Below, piece by piece: positions 1 through 7,100 of a stretch of 9,767 bases of DNA. This stretch comes from Bacillota bacterium. Its GTDB lineage: Bacteria; Bacillota; Bacilli; Lactobacillales; Enterococcaceae. The stretch spans positions 1-9,767 of the forward strand of contig JAEWFE010000079.1 in the NCBI GenBank assembly GCA_023389005.1. Direction: 5' to 3'. Within the stretch, counting starts at the first letter, position 1. Every line of letters starts with the position of its first letter. Position numbers and translations under genes: made by a program. The notes under the pieces are model-generated. The model had not been told where the DNA came from. It saw only the letters and a program-made list of their open reading frames with translations, and searched no databases.

Positions 1-240
1 CTGTTTGAGTGCTAGTCTCTGTTGTTGATGGCTTAACTTCTGAATCAGTTTGAGTACCATCTTCTGTTGTTAATGGTTTGATTTCGGCATCTGTTTGAGT
101 GCTAGTCTCTGTTGTTGATGGCTTAGCTTCTGAATCAGTTTGAGTACCATCTTCTGTTGTTAATGGTTTGATTTCGGCATCTGTTTGAGTGCTAGTCTCT
201 GTTGTTGTTGGCTTATCTTCTGAATCAGTTTGAGTACCCA
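1..240 (-). repeat. 90-bp in-frame tandem repeat, about 2.7 units seen
   Basis: Units lie at 1-90, 91-180 and 181-240 (partial) and probably continue beyond the edge. Units 1 and 2 differ at a single base in the window; the third copy has a few changes. Each encodes 30 residues made of two related 15-residue halves, beginning TQTDSE.KPSTTETS and TQTDAEIKPLTTEDG. It lies after the last folded domain, so it probably forms a wall-spanning, Ser/Thr-rich stalk. Because 90 is divisible by three, gain or loss of units would keep the frame. Confidence 0.95.
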
Positions 241-3200
241 TTTCAGCAACAGCTACACCATTTTCTGACCGATAAACAATGCCATATTCACTAAAATGTT
301 TAGCTAAAAATTCAATATAAGATGTTTTATGCCCATTCACAACAGTAACAAATTCTTTATAATCCAAACTTTCCAATGAGGCATCATTTGGTAAATACAC
401 GACCATTTCTACTGTTTTTCCTTCATCTACAGGCATGCGTACCAAAACTTCTTTATCATTAACTAATCTTTCATTATGGTCATTTAACAATTCAATATCA
501 AACAAATCATAATCTTTATCATGTAGTACTTCTGGCATTTCACCTAATGAAGGTTCACGGTGTTCAATACGAATTGCTGAAATTTGTGCATTTTCGCCTC
601 TTGCCAAAGTAACTTGTACGTTGGTTTCATTATCGTGAATCACTTTTTCTTCAGATAGCACTTGTTTTATTCCTATACGCTGAATTTGATTAATAGGTTT
701 TCTACTAACTTTTTTAGTTTTTAACGTTCTAGAAATCAAAGCATCTCCCGCATATATTTCTTCATATACTTCTGTTGCTTCACCATTTTGACCCATAGTT
801 TGTATTTCAACTTTTCCTAATTCTAAATGTCCATCTTCAATCGTTTCAACCGTAAAATCAAGTTCCTTAGTTTCTGAAACTATTTTTTTAGTTATCGATT
901 CGCCAATTATCGCAAGCTCATTACCTGAAACAAACCCTCCTACACTATCAATCCATTTTAGCTTCACATATCTTCCAAGCGTATTTTCAGGTAATAATGC
1001 AATCTTATCTAGTTGATTTCTAGACCACACAACCACTTCATTCAGGCCATACCAGTATTCTTTGTCTTCGCTTGCCAAAACCTGCATTTTCACAATTGTA
1101 CCATTTCCAACATTACTTCGTGGTGTATAACGAACATAGTCTACTTTTTTTAACTCACCTAAATCTACAACCAATTCAGATGGTACTGCATTTGTATTAT
1201 TCCAGTCACTATGATAAAGCGTTTCTTCATTTTCGTCAAAGAAATGTTCAATACCTTCTCCAGGTTGTTCAACAACATCAGTTTCATAACTAACAACAGA
1301 TAATTTTTTATTCTGCTCTTTTTCACTCGTATAAATCGAAATAATTTTAGATGGTTCTGAATCACCTAATTGATTTCGTGCAATAATTCTAAATTGATAA
1401 TCCGTTTGTGGCGCTAAATTATATACATTCACACTTGAATCATATACCGTGCGTATTGCTTCATATTGATCCCCAGATGCCTTTTCAACAATATATTCTA
1501 ATGCACTATCATTTGGTGTCCAACTTAAGCTGATACTTCCACTTGTCACACGAGTAACAGCAACATCAGAAATACGATTTGGAACTTCTGTTACATATTT
1601 TTCTTTTCTTAATGGTAAAGACTCTATATGAAGTGCTTTTTGATTATTAGCAACCAACACAGAATCAGCCGATGTAAAATCTAATTTACAATCTTTTAAT
1701 GCCCGAAGTGTAATTAAAGCTACCACACCTGTATCCACTAAAGCTGGTTTTTCACCAAAGTTTACAAAAGTGAATACTACATCCGTTTTTTGATTACGAT
1801 TACGTACTCTTGAAAAGTTTTCCGTTTGTTTAATAAAATCTGCATTTGCTTGAATATCTCCAACAACCTCAAATTTATCTGAATCAACACAAAAGCTACT
1901 TGTTAATCCGTTTACTGCAACCAAATCTTTTGCCATTAATTGTACGGTAGCTGTTTCTCCTACTTTTAAATCTTTTTTATCAGTTACATAGAACAACTGA
2001 CCACTAGGTTTTCTTTCTGCAATCGACGTAACCCCACCTTCTAATTGTGTTGCAATCACATGAATGTCTTGTGCATCAATAAGGCCATTCTTATTCATAT
2101 CCACATGTGCAATATACGGAAAATCATTATCTGTACTTCTCAAACCACTATAATTGAAATAGGAAGTTTTGTCATCTTCATTAATTTTTCCGTCGTTATT
2201 AATATCCCCAGGAATTAACATTTTCGTTCCAGTCTTTTTAAAGACTAACAATTCTTCACCAGAAACAAAATGACCTACACCATCGGCAATATTCATACGA
2301 ATATATCGTGCTTTAGCTACTTTAAATTTATACGTTTTCACTTTAGTATCAACTGCCCAATTCGTATAATATTTGTCTTGTGTCCAGTTTTTACCATCCT
2401 CACTCACCGAAAAATACAGTTGCGTAATCATACCATTTTTTCCACCATCTGTTCGCGGATGGTATTCAATTTTATCCACTTCATACAATCCACCTAAGTC
2501 CATATCAATAGTTGCAGGGAAACGAACAGCTTCACTCCATTTACTATGAAATTGTTTTCCTAAAGATTTATCAAAAAGATTGTCTAAACCTTGACCGCCA
2601 TGCGCTTGAATATCTGACGTAGCACTAATTCCCTCTATCGCATCACGCCATGGATCATCAGTTGTTCTTATATCTAAAATATCAGACCAGTCAGATGTAC
2701 CTACTGCATTTACGGCACGTACACGTAATTGATGTGAACTACCAAACGCTAAGTCCTCAAATATAAAATGATTTTGTGTAATTCCCGTATACAAAACACC
2801 ATTCTTTTCGATATCATACGAACTTGCATCATTCACATTATTCCATTGAACAAGAAATGCAGTAGACGAAACGGACTCATCAGGCACACTTATATTTGTT
2901 GGTTTTTCTGGTAAAGATAGATTTTCATCTATTTTCGAAGAAGGGTTTTTATGGATAAACCCATCAATCGTTATCACAATTTCAGACTGTGTAACATCAT
3001 AATTTGCTATTTTTACCTTTAATAAACTATTTGTATGAATATTTAAATTGCGAATTTCCTCACTATTTGCATTATAAACATTCATTAAGGGTAGCTCATC
3101 ATAAAAATAGACATTAGTTCCCAATAAATATTCTTCTAAAGAATTTGCTTTTGTCAAAGTAATCATTTTATTATTTACTTTGACACTAACATTTTCAACA

Positions 3201-6007
3201 TCTTCTGAAACATTCACATACAACTCAGTTTCTTTTTCCTTAACAAAACCTTCAAATTCTCCTTGTGTTTCATGTATTTTTAATACTACTCTTCCCTTTT
3301 CATTAGAATCCTGAGCATTACTTTCAATAAGCGTCGTTGCAACCTTTCCATTTTTATATGCGGTTGAAATGCCGTCATCTTCAAATAAAGTGAATGTTGT
3401 ATTTCCATGCGGATAAAACGTTAAAAGTCGTTTGCTTCTATCAATTTCTTTAATATTATTATTTGCCTGATTTCTAGGAATAATCGCTCCATTTCGAACA
3501 AATACTGGAGCTTTCCATAATGGTGCATCAAAAAAGTTTAACACTTGTCCGCCTTTATATTTTTTTCCTGTATACCAATCAATCCATTCAGTATTTGAAT
3601 CTGGCAAGAAAATGTTATGACGTACATCGTCGCCATTATCTTTCATAGCTGTATCTTTATATATTGGCGCAATCAAAAGCGACGGACCATACATATATTG
3701 ATACTGAGTTTCTTTTGTATAATTCGCTTTATCATCAGGAAACTCAACAAACATTGCCCGAATAATCGGACGTCCTTCTTTTGCCGCTAAATGCCCTAAA
3801 GAATATGCATAAGGTAATAATGTTGATTTTACTTTAAGTGACATACGATTAATATCCGTAATACGATCATTAAATGCAAAAGGATTTTTTGGTTTTGCTC
3901 CCCAACCATCCATATTCATCATGATACTCGTAAAAGTTTTCCATTGATAATCCCGTGCATTAATCACTGGATTTGCACCTCCGAAGATACCATCCATATC
4001 TGATCCCATATTTGGATTTCCAGACAAGCTTAATCCAATATACGTTGGAATATGGAACCGAATATATTCCCATTCACCACCTGTTTGGTCACCACTCCAA
4101 ATTGCAGCACTTCGATGTGTTCCTGCCCAACCATCTAACGAAACAATAAACGGTCTAGCGTGTTCAGAACTATACTTTTCCAAAAATTCTGTTGCTTTAT
4201 CTACCCCATTTAGTCCAAAAGAGTACCCTGGACCAACCCACGCAACGTCTGTTTTAATGACACGAATACCAGCATCTTGTACTTCTTTTATAATATTACG
4301 ATGTAAAACAACATTTTTACCTTTATCTTCATCAAATAAGTCAGATTGCGTCCATAACCCAACTTTAATACCTTTTGTTGCAGCGTAATCTACAAACGCT
4401 TTCAGATTGGCAATATTCTCCTCCAAAGTTTTACCCTGACCATAACCAGCACCATAGCCATCGTTTGGTAAAAACCAAGATAATGGTAAATCTAAATTCT
4501 GATATCGGTCAATAACTGCTCGTGCAGAAAATGGATAACTTTCATCTTTTTCACCATGTTCATTTATTCCATTCAAGGTTTCTCTAACAGCCTTTGGTCT
4601 ATCACCTTCTCTCAAATGATTCGGCTGATATTCACGATACCATTTACCATCAATAAGAGTAGCATTTGGTGTACCCTCTGCAACCTCCACCCAATAATCT
4701 CTATTATACGCATTTAGATGCCCTAAATATAATGCGAATTCTGGTAATACAACCGGCGCGCCCGTTAACTCATAATAATCTTTAAGGATATGATCGACAG
4801 TAGAGCCAAAGAAATAAAACGCATCAAAGCGATTCTCTACATGTGTAGTTTTAACAGTGTCATTCGATTCAAGTCCAAAATCATACTTACCTCGTGCAAA
4901 AGTATTTCGCATTACACCATAACCATTTGTTGACCAATAAAACGGACTTGGAGAAGCCACTCCACCATCTACCCAGTTATTTTCATTTACAATATTAATA
5001 CTTTGACCTTTATGCGCAAATCGACCATTCTGCATACCACCTCCATAAAAGTATTCGTTTTCATTTTGATGCAACACTTGTGTACTCCCAGTTTCTGAAA
5101 GCTGAATGGCTTCTTTTTCTTTCAATATAAATTTTTTCTCAATTCGATCAAAAACAGACATTCTTGCTGTTGCTTTATCAAAAATAACCCATAAGCGATC
5201 TGTTTCAATAATATATCGATTCGTTTGATTAATTAATGTTCCTTGCGCACCATAAACATCTTGATAATTCTCTAAAGATTTCAACACAATATCTGCAGGT
5301 CGATCTTCACGACTAGGAGCAGGATTAGTAAAATTTCCTTCTCTATCAATATAATATCGAAAAACATGATTATTATACAAACTAAATTGACCTTTTTCAC
5401 CTGTTTCAAATTGAATATTCGCCACGCCATTCTCAAAACTCAAACTTGTAATTGATCCTATTGCTTGATTTGGACGTGAATAATCAGTTGGTGCATCATC
5501 GGATAAATCGTCCAATGTTGCAGATGTTTTATCTAAAGGTTGATTTTCTCTAATTGACGCTGTTTCCATCCTACTTTCAAATGTAGAATCATTACTTTCC
5601 ACAACGTCATTAGATTCACCATGCGACTCACTCGAATGTTCTTCTGTAGAATGATTTTCTGTTACTTCTAATGTAGAATCATTTTCAGTTCCTTCGCGTA
5701 CCTCATTATTATCAGTTGTCAAATTTACCATTGGTTGCAGCATCTCAGTGTCCGTGCTTGCAGAGTGATCTAAATTATCTATCAATCCCTCTGCTTCATT
5801 ATCTTCCATAGGAATAACTGGTCCCTCTTTCTTATTTTCAATTTCAACTTCTGATGTATCGGCTGAAACACTATCATCTTCTTGACCATGTACTAAATTA
5901 CCACCAATTAAAAAAGTACCAATAGCTACAGAAGCAACACCCACCGTCAAACATCTAATAGCGTACTTGCTTTGTTTATCAAATAATTGTTTCGAATGTC
6001 TACTCAT
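1..6007 (-). CDS. Secreted multidomain GH31 glycosidase, probable alpha-N-acetylgalactosaminidase (3' end outside window)
   Basis: The frame is open from ATG 6007 to the left edge (2002 codons seen). Residues 1-41 form a signal peptide with a YSIRK-like core (YAIRC..., G23, S26). An acidic Ser/Thr-rich linker follows to about 170. The GH31 beta-sandwich spans about 175-410 and the barrel about 415-770. The likely nucleophile is D587 (IKTDVAW) and the acid/base D640 (WSGDQTGGEW), 53 residues apart. Later modules, approximately: GH31 C-terminal beta domains to 1020; FN3 1031-1116; F5/8C 1119-1256; dockerin-like 1265-1325 with calcium loops at D1268 and D1303; cohesin-like 1332-1456; FN3 1472-1561; F5/8C 1568-1699; G5 1702-1772; a surface-protein beta domain to 1919; tandem repeats from 1923. 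The IKTDVAW and WSGDQ signatures recall the enterococcal GH31 alpha-GalNAcases, which act on mucin-type O-glycans; this specificity is inferred. An LPXTG anchor is expected beyond the edge. A plausible RBS (AAAGGA) lies 11 nt upstream. Confidence 0.93.
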   Translation of the reverse strand, partial: MSRHSKQLFDKQSKYAIRCLTVGVASVAIGTFLIGGNLVHGQEDDSVSADTSEVEIENKKEGPVIPMEDNEAEGLIDNLDHSASTDTEMLQPMVNLTTDNNEVREGTENDSTLEVTENHSTEEHSSESHGESNDVVESNDSTFESRMETASIRENQPLDKTSATLDDLSDDAPTDYSRPNQAIGSITSLSFENGVANIQFETGEKGQFSLYNNHVFRYYIDREGNFTNPAPSREDRPADIVLKSLENYQDVYGAQGTLINQTNRYIIETDRLWVIFDKATARMSVFDRIEKKFILKEKEAIQLSETGSTQVLHQNENEYFYGGGMQNGRFAHKGQSINIVNENNWVDGGVASPSPFYWSTNGYGVMRNTFARGKYDFGLESNDTVKTTHVENRFDAFYFFGSTVDHILKDYYELTGAPVVLPEFALYLGHLNAYNRDYWVEVAEGTPNATLIDGKWYREYQPNHLREGDRPKAVRETLNGINEHGEKDESYPFSARAVIDRYQNLDLPLSWFLPNDGYGAGYGQGKTLEENIANLKAFVDYAATKGIKVGLWTQSDLFDEDKGKNVVLHRNIIKEVQDAGIRVIKTDVAWVGPGYSFGLNGVDKATEFLEKYSSEHARPFIVSLDGWAGTHRSAAIWSGDQTGGEWEYIRFHIPTYIGLSLSGNPNMGSDMDGIFGGANPVINARDYQWKTFTSIMMNMDGWGAKPKNPFAFNDRITDINRMSLKVKSTLLPYAYSLGHLAAKEGRPIIRAMFVEFPDDKANYTKETQYQYMYGPSLLIAPIYKDTAMKDNGDDVRHNIFLPDSNTEWIDWYTGKKYKGGQVLNFFDAPLWKAPVFVRNGAIIPRNQANNNIKEIDRSKRLLTFYPHGNTTFTLFEDDGISTAYKNGKVATTLIESNAQDSNEKGRVVLKIHETQGEFEGFVKEKETELYVNVSEDVENVSVKVNNKMITLTKANSLEEYLLGTNVYFYDELPLMNVYNANSEEIRNLNIHTNSLLKVKIANYDVTQSEIVITIDGFIHKNPSSKIDENLSLPEKPTNISVPDESVSSTAFLVQWNNVNDASSYDIEKNGVLYTGITQNHFIFEDLAFGSSHQLRVRAVNAVGTSDWSDILDIRTTDDPWRDAIEGISATSDIQAHGGQGLDNLFDKSLGKQFHSKWSEAVRFPATIDMDLGGLYEVDKIEYHPRTDGGKNGMITQLYFSVSEDGKNWTQDKYYTNWAVDTKVKTYKFKVAKARYIRMNIADGVGHFVSGEELLVFKKTGTKMLIPGDINNDGKINEDDKTSYFNYSGLRSTDNDFPYIAHVDMNKNGLIDAQDIHVIATQLEGGVTSIAERKPSGQLFYVTDKKDLKVGETATVQLMAKDLVAVNGLTSSFCVDSDKFEVVGDIQANADFIKQTENFSRVRNRNQKTDVVFTFVNFGEKPALVDTGVVALITLRALKDCKLDFTSADSVLVANNQKALHIESLPLRKEKYVTEVPNRISDVAVTRVTSGSISLSWTPNDSALEYIVEKASGDQYEAIRTVYDSSVNVYNLAPQTDYQFRIIARNQLGDSEPSKIISIYTSEKEQNKKLSVVSYETDVVEQPGEGIEHFFDENEETLYHSDWNNTNAVPSELVVDLGELKKVDYVRYTPRSNVGNGTIVKMQVLASEDKEYWYGLNEVVVWSRNQLDKIALLPENTLGRYVKLKWIDSVGGFVSGNELAIIGESITKKIVSETKELDFTVETIEDGHLELGKVEIQTMGQNGEATEVYEEIYAGDALISRTLKTKKVSRKPINQIQRIGIKQVLSEEKVIHDNETNVQVTLARGENAQISAIRIEHREPSLGEMPEVLHDKDYDLFDIELLNDHNERLVNDKEVLVRMPVDEGKTVEMVVYLPNDASLESLDYKEFVTVVNGHKTSYIEFLAKHFSEYGIVYRSENGVAVAEMGTQTDSEDKPTTTETSTQTDAEIKPLTTEDGTQTDSEAKPSTTETSTQTDAEIKPLTTEDGTQTDSEVKPSTTETSTQT

Positions 6008-6014
6008 CTTTAAT

Positions 6015-6128
6015 TCATTCCTTTCGCTTCGCTTCAGGCACAACACCTAATGAAAAAGGTTCATCTTTCTTTTCTATATCTTTTTCAAACTTCTCCCTCG
6101 CTTTACAATTTGATAGCATATCGCACAT
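6015..6128 (-). CDS. Small Cys-containing ORF just upstream of the GH31 gene, possible gene remnant
   Basis: This is a 37-codon ORF starting MCDMLSNCKAREKFEKD and ending EAKRKE. AAGGAAG lies 6 nt before the ATG. Its stop is 7 nt from the GH31 start, and the GH31 RBS lies inside its last codons, so the two could be translationally coupled. The same frame is open upstream of the ATG back to a TGA near 6178. A run of seven G (6143-6149, C on the plus strand) lies just upstream. With six G, an upstream frame starting MIRCLLASIYRFCGRG would join this one and give Cys spacing C-x6-C-x2-C-x5-C, as in the iron-sulfur loop of endonuclease III-like proteins. It may be a leader peptide, a small protein or the tail of a decayed gene. 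I do not recognise it. Confidence 0.35.
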   Translation of the reverse strand: MCDMLSNCKAREKFEKDIEKKDEPFSLGVVPEAKRKE

Positions 6129-6283
6129 AGAACACTTCCTTGCCCCCCCTTCCACAAAATCTATATATGCTTGCCAGCAAACAACGTATCATCTTTTCAA
6201 CCAATCGAATTATTTTATCAACAAAAAAAGAACAATTATTCAGAATAACAAAAATTCTTTAAAAGTGATAAACCAAAAACAAC

Positions 6284-6298
6284 TGGTAGCAACCACCA
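6284..6298 (-). promoter_or_regulatory. Small inverted repeat at the predicted mRNA 5' end
   Basis: TGGTG-GTTGC-TACCA (minus strand) forms a 5-bp stem with one G-T pair and a 5-nt loop, at the transcription start predicted from the upstream promoter (about 6297). It could be an operator half-site pair or a 5' stem-loop protecting the mRNA. The evidence is weak. Confidence 0.25.
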
Positions 6299-6303
6299 AA
6301 CCA

Positions 6304-6332
6304 ATTGTAAACGATTTCTATTTAATTTTCAA
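6304..6332 (-). promoter_or_regulatory. Sigma-A promoter for the GH31 gene
   Basis: On the minus strand TTGAAA (-35, 6332-6327) and TACAAT (-10, 6309-6304) are separated by exactly 17 bp, each one base from consensus. Transcription would start near 6297, leaving a leader of about 290 nt that includes the small ORF at 6015-6128. It is the best promoter match I found in this intergenic region and faces the GH31 gene. Confidence 0.7.
6306..6319. promoter_or_regulatory. Catabolite-responsive element (cre) for CcpA
   Basis: TGTAAACGATTTCT matches the cre consensus TGWAANCGNTNWCA at 13 of 14 positions (only the last base differs). It overlaps most of the -10 box and about half of the spacer of the GH31 promoter, a position where bound CcpA would block RNA polymerase. 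This predicts repression when glucose is available, as expected for a glycan-scavenging enzyme. Confidence 0.62.
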
Positions 6333-6592
6333 GATTTTAAAAAAATAATTTTGATAATAAAACGTTACAAAATCAATATTTATCACAAAAAAACAAAATA
6401 TCAATGTAGGTTAATACATATGTAATTATTAATGCCACAAACGCTATTGATAATACCTATACAATCTTTTAGCTAATTAACATTCTGTTTAAAAAAAACA
6501 TTGTTTTAAATCCATATTTTGTTTTTTGCGTTATTTATAATAAAAGCATTTAACCATTTATTTAAAAATAAACATTAAACAACTTCATTTCA
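6333..6592. other. AT-rich intergenic stretch without a recognisable gene
   Basis: About 260 bp with long A and T runs lie between the GH31 promoter and the 3' end of the group II intron. I see no ORF with a ribosome binding site, no RNA gene and no convincing terminator. The right end (from 6592 leftward on the minus strand) would be the 3' exon of the intron, that is, the sequence that originally followed the hemW terminator. Confidence 0.6.
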
Positions 6593-6660
6593 ATAGAGTA
6601 GGGTGAGTTCTTCTTATGTCTCATCCTCTGCACCGTACGTACGGGTCTCGTATACGGCGC
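6593..6660 (-). ncRNA. Group II intron domains V and VI (catalytic hairpin and branch-point hairpin)
   Basis: Domain V (6660-6630, minus strand) has an 8-bp lower stem GCGCCGTA/TACGGTGC with one G-T pair. It contains a CGC catalytic-triad position near the 5' base, a two- to three-base bulge on the 3' side and a short upper stem. Domain VI follows with GAG/CTC and TGAG/CTCA helices. An A lies seven bases from the intron's 3' end (CCCTACTCTAT), the normal place for the branch-point adenosine. The terminal AT fits the AY rule for group II 3' ends. Confidence 0.85.
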
Positions 6661-6664
6661 TACA

Positions 6665-6948
6665 TCATTATAGACTCAAGCGTTGTTTCTCATAGTACTT
6701 TAGTGGTTGATTAGTGCGGGTTTATTCCCTATTTTCTCCTCTAGAACTTCTGACGATAGGAGAAAGCTGACGACGCTCATCCCACTTTGTCTATATAATC
6801 CACTTATTGCTCCTCGGTCTCTTTGTAGAATTATCTGGATATAGCTCTCTCTACTTTTTACCTCCATTGACATACGTTTTAATTTGTTGGGCATATCCTC
6901 GAATCCAAACCATCCAGACTTTGCTTCGAGCGATTTGCAATATAATGA
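6665..6948 (-). pseudogene. Intron domain IV with an 83-codon ORF but no reverse transcriptase
   Basis: Domain IV is bounded by TCATTATA (6948-6941) and TATAATGA (6672-6665), a perfect 8-bp stem. In a full class C intron this domain carries a maturase of roughly 400 or more residues. Here it holds one frame, ATG 6951 to a stop at 6700, starting MSLYCKSLEAKSGWF and including NKLKRMSMEVKSRES. It has no YADD-type reverse transcriptase motif, no thumb/X domain and no endonuclease motif. It may be domain IV sequence that normally precedes the maturase, fused by an internal deletion to what follows it. I would not call it a functional protein. Confidence 0.5.
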
Positions 6949-7069
6949 CATTCAGTCCTTCCTGACGCGTCTGTTATCAGTAACTACGATATCAGCTGAC
7001 TCCCAGATATAAGCTTATTTCGCACATGAGGTAATTCATACTACCTGGACCTCCCAAGGCAATACTTTA

Positions 7070-7089
7070 TTGATACCATAAATTCTGAT
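7070..7089 (+). repeat. IS630 left terminal inverted repeat
   Basis: TTGATACCATAAATTCTGAT matches the reverse complement of the right end at 16 of 20 positions, with a perfect inner block ATTCTGAT. It is preceded by the TA target duplication at 7068-7069. The transposase -10 box begins at the last base of this repeat. Confidence 0.82.
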
Positions 7090-7094
7090 ATAAT
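7086..7094 (+). promoter_or_regulatory. Extended -10 promoter of the transposase; probably leaderless mRNA
   Basis: TGATATAAT is a perfect extended -10 (TGnTATAAT). Counting seven bases on from the end of the hexamer (7094) puts the transcription start at 7101, which is the A of the transposase ATG. There is no Shine-Dalgarno sequence between. The possible -35 (TTTATT, 7066-7071) is poor and lies partly in the flanking DNA, so expression would rely on the extended -10. Confidence 0.6.
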
Positions 7095-7100
7095 CGTGTT

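Noticed and set aside
1..240. CRISPR-like or intergenic repeat array
   Set aside because: The repeats are directly tandem with no unique spacers, and they are in frame within the GH31 coding sequence.
1..240. Repeated TQT motifs resembling eukaryotic dynein light chain (LC8) binding sites
   Set aside because: The motif is very short and arises from a low-complexity Thr-rich stalk. There is no evidence of delivery into host cells, so coincidence is the simpler reading.
1072..1365. Short ORFs on both strands inside the GH31 gene (also at 2270-2497)
   Set aside because: They lie in other frames of a long, domain-bearing coding sequence and show no start signals or recognisable protein features.
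6008..6300. A riboswitch or T-box in the leader of the GH31 gene
   Set aside because: The leader is AT-rich, with no conserved aptamer pattern and no terminator/antiterminator pair that I could find.
6630..6660. Palindromic CCGTACGTACGG as a protein-binding operator
   Set aside because: It is fully explained as part of the domain V helix of the group II intron.
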